DNA from: Actinomycetota bacterium
GTDB lineage: Bacteria; Actinomycetota; Actinomycetes; Actinomycetales; Microbacteriaceae
Reading direction: 5' to 3'
Assembly: GCA_947449765.1 (NCBI GenBank)
Contig: CANFSP010000010.1
Span: 1-49,926, forward strand
Length of the DNA stretch: 49,926 bases
Made by a program: the position numbers and the translations under genes. The notes under the pieces are model-generated. The model did no database searches. It saw only the letters and a list, made by a program, of their open reading frames with translations, and was not told where the DNA came from. Within the stretch, counting starts at the first letter, position 1. Each line of letters starts with the position of its first letter. Positions 16,600 to 28,418 of this stretch are shown piece after piece.

Positions 16600-17964
16600 A
16601 TGGCACACCACTCCCCCGGATACCGTTGCACAGAATGCGGTTGGACCACCGTCAAATGGGTCGGTCGCTGTGGCGAGTGCCAAGCATGGGGCACCGTCAT
16701 CGAAGAAGAAGCCAAAACGGGCATCCTGGCCAAAGTGACCTCGATCAACCTCGCTGACGAATCGATGGCCAAGCCCATCACCGAAATAAGTTTCTCCAGC
16801 GAGCGCAGTCACAACCCCACCCGCGTCGACGAGTTTGATCGCGTTCTCGGCGGTGGTCTCGTCGCCGGTGCCACAATTCTGCTCTCGGGCGAACCCGGTG
16901 TGGGCAAGTCGACACTGCTACTCGAGGTCGCCGCACGAACGGCGCGTGACGGAAAACGCGTGCTCTACGTGAGCGCAGAAGAGTCTGCCAATCAGGTTCG
17001 CATTCGCGCCGAACGCACCGACGCACTCAGTGACAACCTCTTCCTCGCCAGCGAGACCGACCTTGCCACGGTGATAGCCCAAGTGGATGCGGTTCGCCCA
17101 GAACTCCTCATCGTCGACTCGGTGCAAACCGTCTCAAGTTCAGCCATCGACTCACTCGCGGGCGGGCCAAGCCAGGTGCGAGAGGTCGCTCAAACCCTCA
17201 TTCGCGTTGCCAAGGAACGCGAGCTCCCTCTCCTTCTCGTGGGACACGTCACCAAAGACGGCACCATAGCCGGCCCGCGCCTCCTTGAGCACCTCGTCGA
17301 CGTGGTGTGCCAATTCGAAGGCGACCGACAAACTTCCCTGCGGTTCATCCGCGCCCTGAAAAACCGTTTCGGTCCGACCGACGAAGTTGGCTGCTTCGAA
17401 ATGACCGGTGACGGCATCGCCGAAGTACGCGACCCCAGTGGTCTCTTCCTCAGCCGAGCAACAACACCAGTCTCCGGCACCTGCGTCACCATCGCCATGG
17501 AAGGACGACGGGCACTACCCGTCGAAATTCAGGCGCTCGTCGTGTCGACCACATCGCCCAACCCCCGACGCGTCACCAATGGCGTCGACTCATCACGAGT
17601 CGCCATGCTGCTTGCCGTACTCGAGCGACGCGCGGGTATCAGGCTCGGCGACAAAGACGTCTACGTCTCAACAGTTGGCGGAGTGCGCCTGAGCGAACCC
17701 GGAGCAGACCTCGCCATCGCCATCGCCGTCACCAGCGCCTTTCACGATCGCCCCATTGCCCCCACAGTTGCGGCGTTCGGCGAGATATCACTCGCCGGCG
17801 AGGTGAGACCAGTCACCTCCAACCACCAACGTGAAAACGAAGCAGTCCGCATGGGCTTCACCACCCTCGTTACCGACGAGAGCGGACACCTGAGACAAGC
17901 CCTCACCCGCGCCTTCGAAAGCGCTGCTACGGCGCGCGAACGAGAACTCGACGCGGCTTTTTAG
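16600..17964 (+). CDS. radA: DNA repair protein RadA (Sms)
   Basis: A 454-residue RecA-like ATPase that promotes branch migration in recombinational repair. The N-terminal zinc finger is CTECGW plus CGEC (residues about 10-27), Walker A is GEPGVGKST near 94, the RadA motif KNRFG is near 253, and a Lon-like C-terminal domain follows. I chose the ATG at 16600 because the family begins just before the zinc finger; the frame is open 17 codons further up. It converges on the next gene with the stops overlapping in TTAG. Confidence 0.95.
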   Translation: MAHHSPGYRCTECGWTTVKWVGRCGECQAWGTVIEEEAKTGILAKVTSINLADESMAKPITEISFSSERSHNPTRVDEFDRVLGGGLVAGATILLSGEPGVGKSTLLLEVAARTARDGKRVLYVSAEESANQVRIRAERTDALSDNLFLASETDLATVIAQVDAVRPELLIVDSVQTVSSSAIDSLAGGPSQVREVAQTLIRVAKERELPLLLVGHVTKDGTIAGPRLLEHLVDVVCQFEGDRQTSLRFIRALKNRFGPTDEVGCFEMTGDGIAEVRDPSGLFLSRATTPVSGTCVTIAMEGRRALPVEIQALVVSTTSPNPRRVTNGVDSSRVAMLLAVLERRAGIRLGDKDVYVSTVGGVRLSEPGADLAIAIAVTSAFHDRPIAPTVAAFGEISLAGEVRPVTSNHQRENEAVRMGFTTLVTDESGHLRQALTRAFESAATARERELDAAF

Positions 17965-18626
17965 TTCAGCACAAACTTCTTCGACTGCACCGACTTGGCC
18001 TGCCCGACAAAAGTCGTCAAGTAGTACGACGAACCGTTCGCGGCCGCCTTCGGACGATCTGTTGACGTACACGTCTCCGGCGCGCTCTTTGCGCGCTCCC
18101 ACGAAATTGGCGCAGCCGACGACATCGACTGCTGCGGCTGCAACGTCACCACATAGTTGTCACCGCCCGATTGACAATCCGTCGACTGCCAGAGGATGCC
18201 CTCAGCCCCCGAAATCTGAAACACCTGCTGAGACGTTCCCACGTTCACCTGGCACGGTGCCACGCCGTTATTCGTGATCGACAGAGATAGCTTCGGTTGC
18301 TCATCCGCGGCATAACTGTCCTTGTCGGTCACCGCAGCGACCGTGAGGTCGCTCACGAGGCACGGTGCGGCACCGTTAACCGCGGGGATCCCGCCGCCGG
18401 TCGGAACGCCCACAAAAGACGCCGACGGAGTGGGAACGGGCATCCCTGATCCAGAGGGGGACGGCTTGGGTGTCGGAGCCGCCTTACCCGACGAGCACTG
18501 GGCCATGCTGACGAGGAGCCAAATCGCACCAATGATGAGAACGAGTATGAGGAGGGCACGGTTCCGCCGAACACGACGCGACGGACGACGCCGAGGCGGC
18601 GCGTATCCAGGCGGAACACGAGACAT
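17961..18626 (-). CDS. Membrane-anchored exported protein, unknown function
   Basis: A 221-residue protein. A proline- and arginine-rich cytoplasmic tail (residues 1-24, PPRRRPSRRVRRNR) precedes one hydrophobic helix (about 25-42) ending in MAQCSSG. A Pro/Ser/Thr linker follows, and then a predicted beta-sandwich domain with four Cys likely to form disulfides. The pattern resembles the DUF4232-type extracellular domains common in actinobacteria, but I cannot confirm it. It overlaps the 3' end of radA and is 13 bases downstream of the acetyltransferase gene on the same strand. Confidence 0.7.
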   Translation of the reverse strand: MSRVPPGYAPPRRRPSRRVRRNRALLILVLIIGAIWLLVSMAQCSSGKAAPTPKPSPSGSGMPVPTPSASFVGVPTGGGIPAVNGAAPCLVSDLTVAAVTDKDSYAADEQPKLSLSITNNGVAPCQVNVGTSQQVFQISGAEGILWQSTDCQSGGDNYVVTLQPQQSMSSAAPISWERAKSAPETCTSTDRPKAAANGSSYYLTTFVGQAKSVQSKKFVLN

Positions 18627-18639
18627 AGGTCAAGGGTAA

Positions 18640-19149
18640 CTAGAGCAACCTGAGCATTCGGGTATTGCCGAGGGTATTCGGCTTTACCCGGGCAATATCC
18701 AGAAACTCAGCAACACCCTCGTCGTGAGATCGCAGCATCTCGGCGTAAACCTCGGGGGCGATGATTTCATCGCTCACCTCGGCAAACCCGTGCCGGGAAA
18801 AGAACTCCACCTCAAAAGTCAAACAAAACAGACGCGTCAGCCCGAGCTCACGAGCCTCATCCTCGAGGGCGACCAAAATGGCATGACCCACTCCTGCCCC
18901 ACGAAAATCATCCGCGGCGAGCAAGGTGCGAACTTCACCAAGATCCTGCCAAAACACGTGCAATGCACCGCAGCCCACAATGCGTCCGTCGGGAGTGACC
19001 GCAACACGAAACTGTTGAATCGACTCAAAAAGCTCAACCGCTGACTTACCCAAGAGGATGCCCGCGAAGGAATACGGCTCTAAAAGCTCCTGCATGCCCG
19101 CAACATCTGAGGTGCGCGCACGGCGTACCTCAAATGTTCGTTCGGTCAT
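18640..19149 (-). CDS. argA: Amino-acid N-acetyltransferase (short ArgA type)
   Basis: A 169-residue GNAT protein that matches the stand-alone N-acetylglutamate synthase of actinobacteria (Rv2747-like), the first step of arginine synthesis. The acetyl-CoA loop is in FRGAGVGHAILVALE near residue 83, followed by FEVEFFSRHGFAEVS. The C terminus ends in the diagnostic ARVKPNTLGNTRML. It lacks the kinase-like domain of the long ArgA. The assignment rests on this tail; a related GNAT of other specificity is possible. Confidence 0.82.
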   Translation of the reverse strand: MTERTFEVRRARTSDVAGMQELLEPYSFAGILLGKSAVELFESIQQFRVAVTPDGRIVGCGALHVFWQDLGEVRTLLAADDFRGAGVGHAILVALEDEARELGLTRLFCLTFEVEFFSRHGFAEVSDEIIAPEVYAEMLRSHDEGVAEFLDIARVKPNTLGNTRMLRLL

Positions 19150-19167
19150 GCTTCTACGGTATCGCAG

Positions 19168-19231
19168 GTCTCGACAGGCTCGACCGGCGAGTCTCGACAG
19201 GCTCGACCTGCGAGTGCGGCTCGACCGGCGA
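19168..19231. repeat. 23-bp tandem repeats between argA and clpC
   Basis: Two near-identical 23-base units (19168-19190 and 19191-19213, core CTCGACAGGCTCGACC) differ by one base. A partial third unit lies at 19214-19231, and a further CTCGACCGGCG reaches the clpC stop region at 19245. Such GC-rich interspersed repeats are seen in this bacterial group. They fill the whole gap between the two genes. Confidence 0.7.
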
Positions 19232-19241
19232 GCGCGGCGAA

Positions 19242-21734
<2,493 letters not shown>

Positions 21735-21826
21735 CGTGAAACTCCTTACGACACCGAAACGGGTGGTTACGTATAAGGAAACCAGAGGATGCCGGCAAAT
21801 ATGCCGGTGTTCGCCGTAGGCAAAAG

Positions 21827-22237
21827 TTATTCGCTCTGGCGGAGCCAGTTGACCGTCGTTAGTCCTGCAATGCGCGAGAATTCGCGATCGTTCCCGGTCA
21901 CGAGCGTGAATCCATGTTGGATGGCCGTCGCCGCGATCAGTAGGTCAATCGGACCAATCGGGGCGCCTTGCGTGGACAGCTCATGACGCAGTGCTCCGGC
22001 GCGAACGGCGGTATCCGTATCGAAGGGCACGACTGTTGCCACCGTCAAAAAATCACTCAGCGCGCGCCGAGCCTGGTCTTCGTCTCGAGATCGCCGAACC
22101 CCGTAGTCGAGCTCCATGAGCGTTGCAGAACTGACGAAGAGCTGACGAACGTTCTGGGCAACGTGGCGAGCAATGCCCGGGTTGCGGCGCCGAATGAGCT
22201 CGATAGCAGCATCGGTGTCGAAGAGGTAGTCGCTCAT
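21827..22237 (-). CDS. vapC: VapC toxin (PIN-domain ribonuclease)
   Basis: A 136-residue PIN-domain protein. Acidic metal-site residues are visible: DTDAAIE near residue 7-12, MELDYG near 44, DTDTAVRAG near 76 and PIDLLIAATA near 97. VapC toxins cut RNA, often tRNA or rRNA, and are held inactive by VapB. The ATG overlaps the vapB stop in ATGA, the standard coupling of such pairs. Confidence 0.88.
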   Translation of the reverse strand: MSDYLFDTDAAIELIRRRNPGIARHVAQNVRQLFVSSATLMELDYGVRRSRDEDQARRALSDFLTVATVVPFDTDTAVRAGALRHELSTQGAPIGPIDLLIAATAIQHGFTLVTGNDREFSRIAGLTTVNWLRQSE

Positions 22238-22470
22238 TCGCTGTCGAGGTCAATGTCGCGCCAACCCCCGCTGAAGTCATGGCGAACGAGATCATCGGGG
22301 AAGGCGGTGCCGTTCTCAAGCCAGTCACCCACGTCACTAAATGCCGGACGGAGCGTGATGACATCGCCTTCTCGCGAGATGAGGAGGGTAGAGACGCCTT
22401 CGGGGTAGGCGATTTCTTTGGGGATGCGCACTGCCTGCGTGCGATTGTTCTTGAACACCGTGGTCTTCAT
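22234..22470 (-). CDS. vapB: VapB antitoxin
   Basis: A 78-residue antitoxin. The N terminus (MKTTVFKNNRTQAVRIPKEI) has the AbrB/SpoVT-like DNA-binding strand order of VapB proteins, and the C-terminal half is acidic and binds the toxin. I chose the ATG at 22470, with GGGGAGAG just upstream, over an ATG at 22533 that would run through the promoter. It would repress its own operon at the palindrome at 22503-22525. Confidence 0.85.
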   Translation of the reverse strand: MKTTVFKNNRTQAVRIPKEIAYPEGVSTLLISREGDVITLRPAFSDVGDWLENGTAFPDDLVRHDFSGGWRDIDLDSE

Positions 22471-22502
22471 TTCTCTCCCCGCATGATTTATGTAAACCGG
22501 TC

Positions 22503-22525
22503 TGTATATATCTGTGGGATATACA
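22503..22525. promoter_or_regulatory. Palindrome upstream of vapBC
   Basis: TGTATAT (22503-22509) and ATATACA (22519-22525) form a perfect inverted repeat 33 bases before vapB. It is A+T rich in a G+C-rich region and is in the right place to be the VapBC autoregulatory operator. The remaining DNA to 22623 should hold the divergent pirin promoter. Confidence 0.55.
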
Positions 22526-22623
22526 CACCTCACGACAATAGTGACACACTTTGCGAATCAGGAACAGAGGCCAACCGTGTGCTGTGGGGAATTGAACGGT
22601 TCCACTGCTGGTTAGATAACAGC

Positions 22624-23595
22624 ATGAGCACGATTGCACCTCGTGAGGTTCCCCTCGGCGGACTTCGCGCAATGACCGTTCGACGCACGCTACCCAACCG
22701 CGAGCGAACGACTATCGGGGCGTGGTGCTTCATCGATCACTACGGACCGAACCGGGTCAGGCCATTACTCGCCGGTGGCGACTCCGTTTCGCTCGGCACC
22801 GACGACGGCACCAAGCCCGCGCACGAGGGGATGTTCGTCGCCCCACACCCCCACACCGGCTTGCAAACCGTGACCTGGCTGTTTAGCGGCGAGGTCGAGC
22901 ATCGTGACAGCGTCGGCTCACATCAGCTCATCACCCCAGGTTCGGTCAACCTGATGACCGCCGGTCGCGGCATCCAACACTCTGAAGTTTCTGCCACGTT
23001 CGACGGATGGCTCCACGGCGTGCAGTTGTGGGTGGTTCTCCCCGATGCCCACCGCCACCAGCTACCCTTCTTCGAACACTTCACCGCTCCTCGCGTCACA
23101 CTGGGTAACGCTGAGGTAACGGTGTTCGTTGGCTCCCTCGGCGACATTGCCGCGCCACCCACGACGTTCAGTGACCTTGTCGGGGCCGAGCTCAACATGC
23201 CGGCACACACCACGATTGAGGTGCCCTACCGTTCTGACTTCGAGTATGGAATCCTCATCGATCGGGGGCACGCGAGCGTGAACGATGAGGATGTTCCACC
23301 GCACCACCTCGCCTACGTCGAGCCCGGCGCGGGAAACCTCACCATCACCGCCCACGAGCCGACACGTCTGCTCCTGCTCGGTGGAGTCCCGTTCGACGAA
23401 TCAATTGTGATGTGGTGGAACTTTATTGCCCGCTCTCACGATGAAATTGTTGCGATGCGCGAGGCGTGGCAGGGGGACGTTATCGACGGGACGACAGGCG
23501 AGGGAATTTTCGGCCAGATGTCGTTCGACGGGCCATCGATTCCGGCACCCGAGATGCCGGGCGTGCGCCTGAAGTCTCGCGCGCCACGACGCTAG
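22624..23595 (+). CDS. Pirin family protein
   Basis: A 323-residue bicupin of the pirin family, proteins that bind iron and in some cases act as quercetin 2,3-dioxygenase or as regulators of metabolic enzymes. Metal ligands are visible in HPHTGLQT (two His near residue 72) and GRGIQHSEVS (His and Glu near 117). I chose the ATG at 22624 because homology begins at REVPLGGLRAMTVRRTLP. The frame is open much further upstream, but there it would run antisense through vapB. The role in this cell is unknown. Confidence 0.88.
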   Translation: MSTIAPREVPLGGLRAMTVRRTLPNRERTTIGAWCFIDHYGPNRVRPLLAGGDSVSLGTDDGTKPAHEGMFVAPHPHTGLQTVTWLFSGEVEHRDSVGSHQLITPGSVNLMTAGRGIQHSEVSATFDGWLHGVQLWVVLPDAHRHQLPFFEHFTAPRVTLGNAEVTVFVGSLGDIAAPPTTFSDLVGAELNMPAHTTIEVPYRSDFEYGILIDRGHASVNDEDVPPHHLAYVEPGAGNLTITAHEPTRLLLLGGVPFDESIVMWWNFIARSHDEIVAMREAWQGDVIDGTTGEGIFGQMSFDGPSIPAPEMPGVRLKSRAPRR

Positions 23596-23627
23596 CCGGC
23601 GTGGTACCGGCAGCTAGAGGCTTGTCT

Positions 23628-23661
23628 AGCTAACCGGCTTCTCCAGCTACCCGGCTTCTCC
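23628..23661. repeat. 17-bp tandem duplication between pirin and MMPL genes
   Basis: AGCTAACCGGCTTCTCC (23628-23644) is followed directly by AGCTACCCGGCTTCTCC (23645-23661). The units differ at one base. They lie between the convergent stops of the two genes. Confidence 0.6.
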
Positions 23662-23675
23662 AGCGCCGATTTTCT

Positions 23676-25892
23676 CTAGCGACCGAGCTTGCTCGGCCAC
23701 CAGATCTTCTTGCCGATGTCGTACGACAGCGCCGGAACGAGCAGTGAGCGAACCAGGACGGTGTCGAGGATCACGCCGAACGAGACGATGAAGGCGATCT
23801 GAACCAGGAACAGAATCGGAATAACGCCGAGCGCTGCGAAGGTCGCGGCCAACACGACGCCGGCCGAGGTGATGACACCGCCCGTGACTGCAAGACCGCG
23901 CAAAATTCCCGGTCTGGTGCCAATCTTCATGCTCTCTTCACGCACGCGCGTCATCAAGAAGATGTTGTAGTCGATGCCCAGTGCGACCAAGAAGACGAAC
24001 CCGAAGAGCGGCACGCTCGCATCCGCCCCTGGGAAATTGAAGATGTAGTTGAACACCAGAGCCGACACACCCAGCGTTGCGGCGTAGCTGACGACCACCG
24101 TGCCGATGAGAATCAGCGGGGCAACAACCGAGCGCAAGAGCAACATCAGAATGATGAAGATAACGACCAGCACGATCGGAATGATCTTGGTCAGGTCAGC
24201 CTGAGCGGTCACGTTCGTGTCCAAAGCAATCGCTGTCTCGCCACCGACGATGGCGCCGGAGTCGTCGGCCGCGTATTCGCTCCGAAGCTGCTTAACCACA
24301 TCTTCGGCTTGTGCCGAGTCCGCCTGATATTTCAGCGTCGCGTTGATGAGAACTTTTCCGTCAACAACCTTCGGCACCGGCGCAACGGTCGGAACGACGA
24401 GAGGACTGCGCGTTGCGATCGACGTGGCGACCGCCTCCTTCATCGCTTCCTCATAAGCGGCCTTGGTCTTGTCGGCATCGGGGAAGACCGAAACCTCGCT
24501 AATTCCCTCGGTGTCCGCGGCGGTCTTTTCAACGGCCGCATAGTCCGCTTCGTTAGCGATGATGACGATGGGCGAACCAGCGCCGGCGTCAAAGTGCTCG
24601 CCGAGCACCTTCTGCCCATCCACCGACTGAATGTTGTTACCGAGCAGGAAGTCGGTTTGTGGCAAACCGCTTGCCTTGAGCGTGGGCAGTGCTGCGACAG
24701 CGGCGAGCAGAACGACGAGGGTCACAATCCAGGTCGTGCGGGGACGACGCGAGATGAGTGTGCCGACACGGCGCCACAGGCCACGAACACCCTCGAGTCC
24801 GGCAATCTGTTCCGCTCCAGGCTTTTCCTCTTTTTTCTTCCCGAACTTAGGCATGAACGGCCAGAATGCAGCGCGACCGAACGCCGCGAGCAGTGCCGGA
24901 AGGAAGGAAACAGCCGCTAAGAATGCAAAGAAGATGCCGAAGGCGGCAATTGGGCCGAGGGCCTTGTTCGAGTTGAGGTCGCTGAACAACAGGCAGAGAA
25001 GCGCGAGGATGACCGTCATAGCCGAGAACGCAATCGCCTCGAACGAACCACGATAGGCGCGACCGATTGCCGCCCACTTCGACTGCACCTCAAATAGAGA
25101 CTCTCGATAGCGCGAGACGAAGAGGAGTGCGTAGTCGGTCGCAGCACCAATCACCAAGATCGACAGAATCCCTTGGCTCTGACCCGAGACCTTGATGACG
25201 TCGTTCAGGGCCAGGTAGTAGATCCCCAGGATGGACGCGCTGAGGGCGAAGACCGAGGTGAGCAGCACGAGTATCGGCAGCAGAATCGACCGGTACACAA
25301 TCAGCAGAATGACGAAGACCGCGAGGAGGGCAACGAGCAAGAGGATGCCGTCGATGCCGGCAAAACCCTTGACGAAGTCGGCGAGTAGCCCAGCCGGACC
25401 TGTGACGTAGGTGTCAAAACTCGAGGGAAAGTCCGCCGCGACGAGAGCCCGCAGGTCAGCAACGTCTTTCGTCAGCTCTTCGCCACTTGCCGTGAAGGGG
25501 ACAAAATACTCAACGGCTTTGCCGTCTTGGGAGAACGTGGGCAAGAATGCCTGCTCGGGCAGGTCGGCAACACCCGGCGATTTGGCGATTTTGGTGCTCA
25601 GCTCAACAAAGGTGGCTTTGTCTGCCTCGGTCAGGGTTCCCGACTTTGCGACCGAAACGATGACGCCCGGAATCGACTTCGAGTCATAGAACTTGGTTTG
25701 CCAGCTGTTGACCGCGGTGCTCTCAGCGCTGGCCGGCAGGAACCCGGCCTGATCGTTGGTCGAGACGCTGGAAATCTTGCCAAAGGTCGGTCCACCCACA
25801 CCGGCGATAGCCAACCAGACCAGAATGAGCGCAGTTGGCAACAAAATGCGAAGCCAGAGCTTCGGTGACCAGTCTTTCACGAGAGCCTCCAC
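23676..25892 (-). CDS. MMPL/RND-family membrane transporter
   Basis: A 738-residue RND exporter of the MmpL type. One N-terminal helix is followed by an extracellular domain (residues about 40-175), a bundle of five to six helices, a second extracellular domain (about 400-540) and a final helix bundle. Proton-relay motifs appear in both halves: GAATDYALLF near 250 and VALGIDYNIFL near 640. Substrates in this family include lipids and small hydrophobic compounds; none can be assigned here. It is followed by about 95 bases of non-coding DNA before the AraC gene. Confidence 0.88.
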   Translation of the reverse strand: MEALVKDWSPKLWLRILLPTALILVWLAIAGVGGPTFGKISSVSTNDQAGFLPASAESTAVNSWQTKFYDSKSIPGVIVSVAKSGTLTEADKATFVELSTKIAKSPGVADLPEQAFLPTFSQDGKAVEYFVPFTASGEELTKDVADLRALVAADFPSSFDTYVTGPAGLLADFVKGFAGIDGILLLVALLAVFVILLIVYRSILLPILVLLTSVFALSASILGIYYLALNDVIKVSGQSQGILSILVIGAATDYALLFVSRYRESLFEVQSKWAAIGRAYRGSFEAIAFSAMTVILALLCLLFSDLNSNKALGPIAAFGIFFAFLAAVSFLPALLAAFGRAAFWPFMPKFGKKKEEKPGAEQIAGLEGVRGLWRRVGTLISRRPRTTWIVTLVVLLAAVAALPTLKASGLPQTDFLLGNNIQSVDGQKVLGEHFDAGAGSPIVIIANEADYAAVEKTAADTEGISEVSVFPDADKTKAAYEEAMKEAVATSIATRSPLVVPTVAPVPKVVDGKVLINATLKYQADSAQAEDVVKQLRSEYAADDSGAIVGGETAIALDTNVTAQADLTKIIPIVLVVIFIILMLLLRSVVAPLILIGTVVVSYAATLGVSALVFNYIFNFPGADASVPLFGFVFLVALGIDYNIFLMTRVREESMKIGTRPGILRGLAVTGGVITSAGVVLAATFAALGVIPILFLVQIAFIVSFGVILDTVLVRSLLVPALSYDIGKKIWWPSKLGR

Positions 25893-25987
25893 ACGAGTCG
25901 TTGATGCCTATTCTTGCGCACTCTGTGACCGAGTAAAAACCACTCGGCTCGCACTGGCTGCTGACTGAATTGACCGATGTGTCGGGC

Positions 25988-26920
25988 TTAAGCGGCGTGT
26001 GCGCGACGATACTCGCGAGGACTGATGCCGTAGGCGTTCTTGAAGATTCGCGAGAAATGTGCGCTGTCGTAGATTCCCCAGTTCGCCGCAATATCGCTCA
26101 CGCTCAGAGCGGCGTCTGAAGGGTCGGCAAGTTGTCGGCGGCACGCCTCCAGTCGGCGATCACGCACCCACTGCGAGACGGTGGTGCGCTCAGCGTGAAA
26201 AATCTTGTGAAGCTGCCGCGTAGAAATGAAGTTCCCCGCGGCGATCACGTCGGGGGTCAAGTGAGCGTCAGACAGGTGCTCGGTGATGAAGTCGCACACG
26301 CGCAAAAATTCCTGGGTGCGTGCACTTCCACGCGAGGAATCGGAGGCGCTGATTTGTTCGGCGAGGGATGCCGTGACCAGGTCGATGAGTGAGTGCATGA
26401 CGCGCATCCCGGCCCAGCCGCGAAGCTCATCCATATTGTCGGCAATCGCCCGAAGGAACGGCGAAACCACGACGCCAATGCTCTCATCGGCAGCCAAACG
26501 CGTCGCCGTAATGGATCGAAGCATGTGGGCAGGAAGCGACATCATGTTTTGCGGGAATCGCACGACGAAAATGCGCGAATGGTTGTCAAAGATTCGAGCG
26601 AATGGTCTGGTCGAGTCGTACAGCGTGTAGTCACCCGGATGAAGCTCAGAGCTCACCCCGTCTTGTTCGATGACGCTCGAGCCTTCGATCTGAAGCTCGA
26701 TGCCAAAGACACGCGTGTCGTCGCCACTCAACAGGGCTGGGGTGCGATCACCACGGTTTTCGGTGAGGTACATGTCGTAGAGACCCACACCGCTGAGTGA
26801 GCGCGACCGAATTCGTGCTCGAAATTTTTCCGGTGATTTGGCCGAGAGCGCCATCGACAGTTCGTTTTCGGTGAGCGCTCTCGACCAGCTCGCAAAGTCG
26901 TACTCCGTGAATTCAGACAC
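25988..26920 (-). CDS. AraC-family regulator
   Basis: A 310-residue protein with an N-terminal cupin-like sensing domain (AraC-binding type, as in FeaR-like regulators) and a C-terminal double helix-turn-helix (residues about 210-308: VSQWVRDRRLEACRRQL, then SVSDIAANWGIYDSAHFSRI and GISPREYR). It begins 18 bases after the benzaldehyde dehydrogenase stop on the same strand, so it is probably cotranscribed with it and controls the benzoylformate module. A candidate binding site is the 11-base tandem repeat at 28419-28440. Confidence 0.85.
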   Translation of the reverse strand: MSEFTEYDFASWSRALTENELSMALSAKSPEKFRARIRSRSLSGVGLYDMYLTENRGDRTPALLSGDDTRVFGIELQIEGSSVIEQDGVSSELHPGDYTLYDSTRPFARIFDNHSRIFVVRFPQNMMSLPAHMLRSITATRLAADESIGVVVSPFLRAIADNMDELRGWAGMRVMHSLIDLVTASLAEQISASDSSRGSARTQEFLRVCDFITEHLSDAHLTPDVIAAGNFISTRQLHKIFHAERTTVSQWVRDRRLEACRRQLADPSDAALSVSDIAANWGIYDSAHFSRIFKNAYGISPREYRRAHAA

Positions 26921-26938
26921 GACCGCTTCCTTGCTCGC

Positions 26939-28399
26939 TTAGAAGGGGTAAGGCGCGATGTCCGGTCGCATGGTGAGCCACTGGGTCTCGGTGAACGCCT
27001 CGATGTTTGCCTCTGCGCCACCAAATCGCGAACCCGTTCCCGATGCACCAACACCACCGAAGGGGATGTTTGCCTCGTCAGCCACAGTCTGCTCGTTGAT
27101 GTGTACCTTGCCACTGTGCAGCAGGTCAGCGATCTTCATTGCCTCACCCACGTCACCGAGGATTCCCACCGACAGGCCGTATTCCGTGTTCTCGGTGATG
27201 GCAACGGCCTCTTCGATGGTGGAGAACTTGATGACCGGAGCCACCGGACCAAAGATTTCGTTCTTCCACGCGGAGCTGTCCATGGTCAGGTTGGTCATGA
27301 CGGTGGGCTTGAAGAAGTTTCCCTCGTGAGTTCCACCGGCAGCGATAACACCACCCTGCGCGACAGTCTCGTCGACGATGGCCTGAACCTTCGCGGTCTG
27401 GCTGGCGTCAATGATCGGTCCGAGCGCGACCTGTCCCGAGGCTGGGTCACCAACGGGAAGGTGGTTGGCCTTCTCAACCAGTGCGGCCACATAGGCGTCA
27501 TAGAGTGACTCGTGCACGATGTGACGCCCCGTGGTCATACAGATCTGACCCTGGTGCATCCACGATCCGAACGCGCCGGCCGAAGCGGCCTTCGCCACGT
27601 CAGCGCCCGGAAGAACGATGAGTGCGTTGTTTCCACCGAGCTCGAGGTGAGCGCGCTTGAGGTGCTTCGCGGCAACCTCGCCAACCTTGCGACCTGCCGC
27701 TGACGACCCGGTGAACGAAATGATCCGGACTTCTGGCGCGGAACACACTGCCTCGCCGATTTCAGCGGCTCCGTTGAGGAGCTGGAAGACGCCCGCGGGA
27801 AGGCCCGCTTCTTCAAAGATGCGAATGATCGACGCTCCTGCGCCAACGGCCGTGCGGGGGTCCGGCTTGAACAGCACCGTGTTTCCGAGAGCGAGGGCTG
27901 GCGCAATCGAACGGATCGACAGGATGAGAGGGAAGTTGAAAGGCGCAATCACCGTGACGACACCGGCGGGACGACGACGCGCAAAGCTCCAGTGCTCGGC
28001 GTTCGATGGCATGACGACACCGTTCGGGTGTGACGGCAGAGCCGACGCCTCGAAGCACTCCTGCGCAGCCGTGTGCGTTTCGAGTCCGGCCTTCGGTGGA
28101 ATGGATCCGGCTTCGCGAACGATCCAGGATTCAATTTCAGCGGCGTGCTGCTCAAAGAGCTCACCCGCCTTGCGCAGGATTGCGGCACGCTGTTCCGGAA
28201 TCATGCTCGCCCAGCCGGGTTGCGCTGCGTGTGCGGCACGCGCGGCTTGCTGAACGTCATCCACTGAGGCCAGACCTATCGAGCCCAACTTTTCGCCGGT
28301 GGCAGGCGAAACCACGTCTCGCGATCCGCCACCGCCCGTGACCCACCCTTTAGCGGTGTAGATCTTGTCGGTCCAAATTGCGGGATCAAGAAGTGTCAT
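26939..28399 (-). CDS. Benzaldehyde dehydrogenase (NAD-dependent)
   Basis: A 486-residue aldehyde dehydrogenase. Visible motifs are the NAD region IAPFNFPL near residue 151, FTGSSAAGRKVGE near 226, the catalytic Glu in LELGGNN near 249 and the catalytic Cys in HQGQICMTTGRH near 283. The overall sequence looks like the benzaldehyde/vanillin dehydrogenase group. GAGGAGGAGAC directly before the ATG at 28399 settles the start. The divergent benzoylformate decarboxylase supports benzaldehyde as the substrate (benzaldehyde to benzoate). Other aromatic aldehydes are possible. Confidence 0.85.
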   Translation of the reverse strand: MTLLDPAIWTDKIYTAKGWVTGGGGSRDVVSPATGEKLGSIGLASVDDVQQAARAAHAAQPGWASMIPEQRAAILRKAGELFEQHAAEIESWIVREAGSIPPKAGLETHTAAQECFEASALPSHPNGVVMPSNAEHWSFARRRPAGVVTVIAPFNFPLILSIRSIAPALALGNTVLFKPDPRTAVGAGASIIRIFEEAGLPAGVFQLLNGAAEIGEAVCSAPEVRIISFTGSSAAGRKVGEVAAKHLKRAHLELGGNNALIVLPGADVAKAASAGAFGSWMHQGQICMTTGRHIVHESLYDAYVAALVEKANHLPVGDPASGQVALGPIIDASQTAKVQAIVDETVAQGGVIAAGGTHEGNFFKPTVMTNLTMDSSAWKNEIFGPVAPVIKFSTIEEAVAITENTEYGLSVGILGDVGEAMKIADLLHSGKVHINEQTVADEANIPFGGVGASGTGSRFGGAEANIEAFTETQWLTMRPDIAPYPF

Positions 28400-28418
28400 G
28401 TCTCCTCCTCGAGACGTT

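Noticed and set aside
19168-19231. Tandem repeats as a CRISPR array
   Set aside because: The units are directly adjacent with no unique spacers, and no cas genes are present.
22279-22623. Upstream extension of the pirin frame
   Set aside because: It runs antisense through vapB. The pirin fold starts after the ATG at 22624.
24309-24920. Plus-strand open frame opposite the MMPL gene
   Set aside because: Antisense shadow, Arg/Gly/Asp-rich with no family signal.
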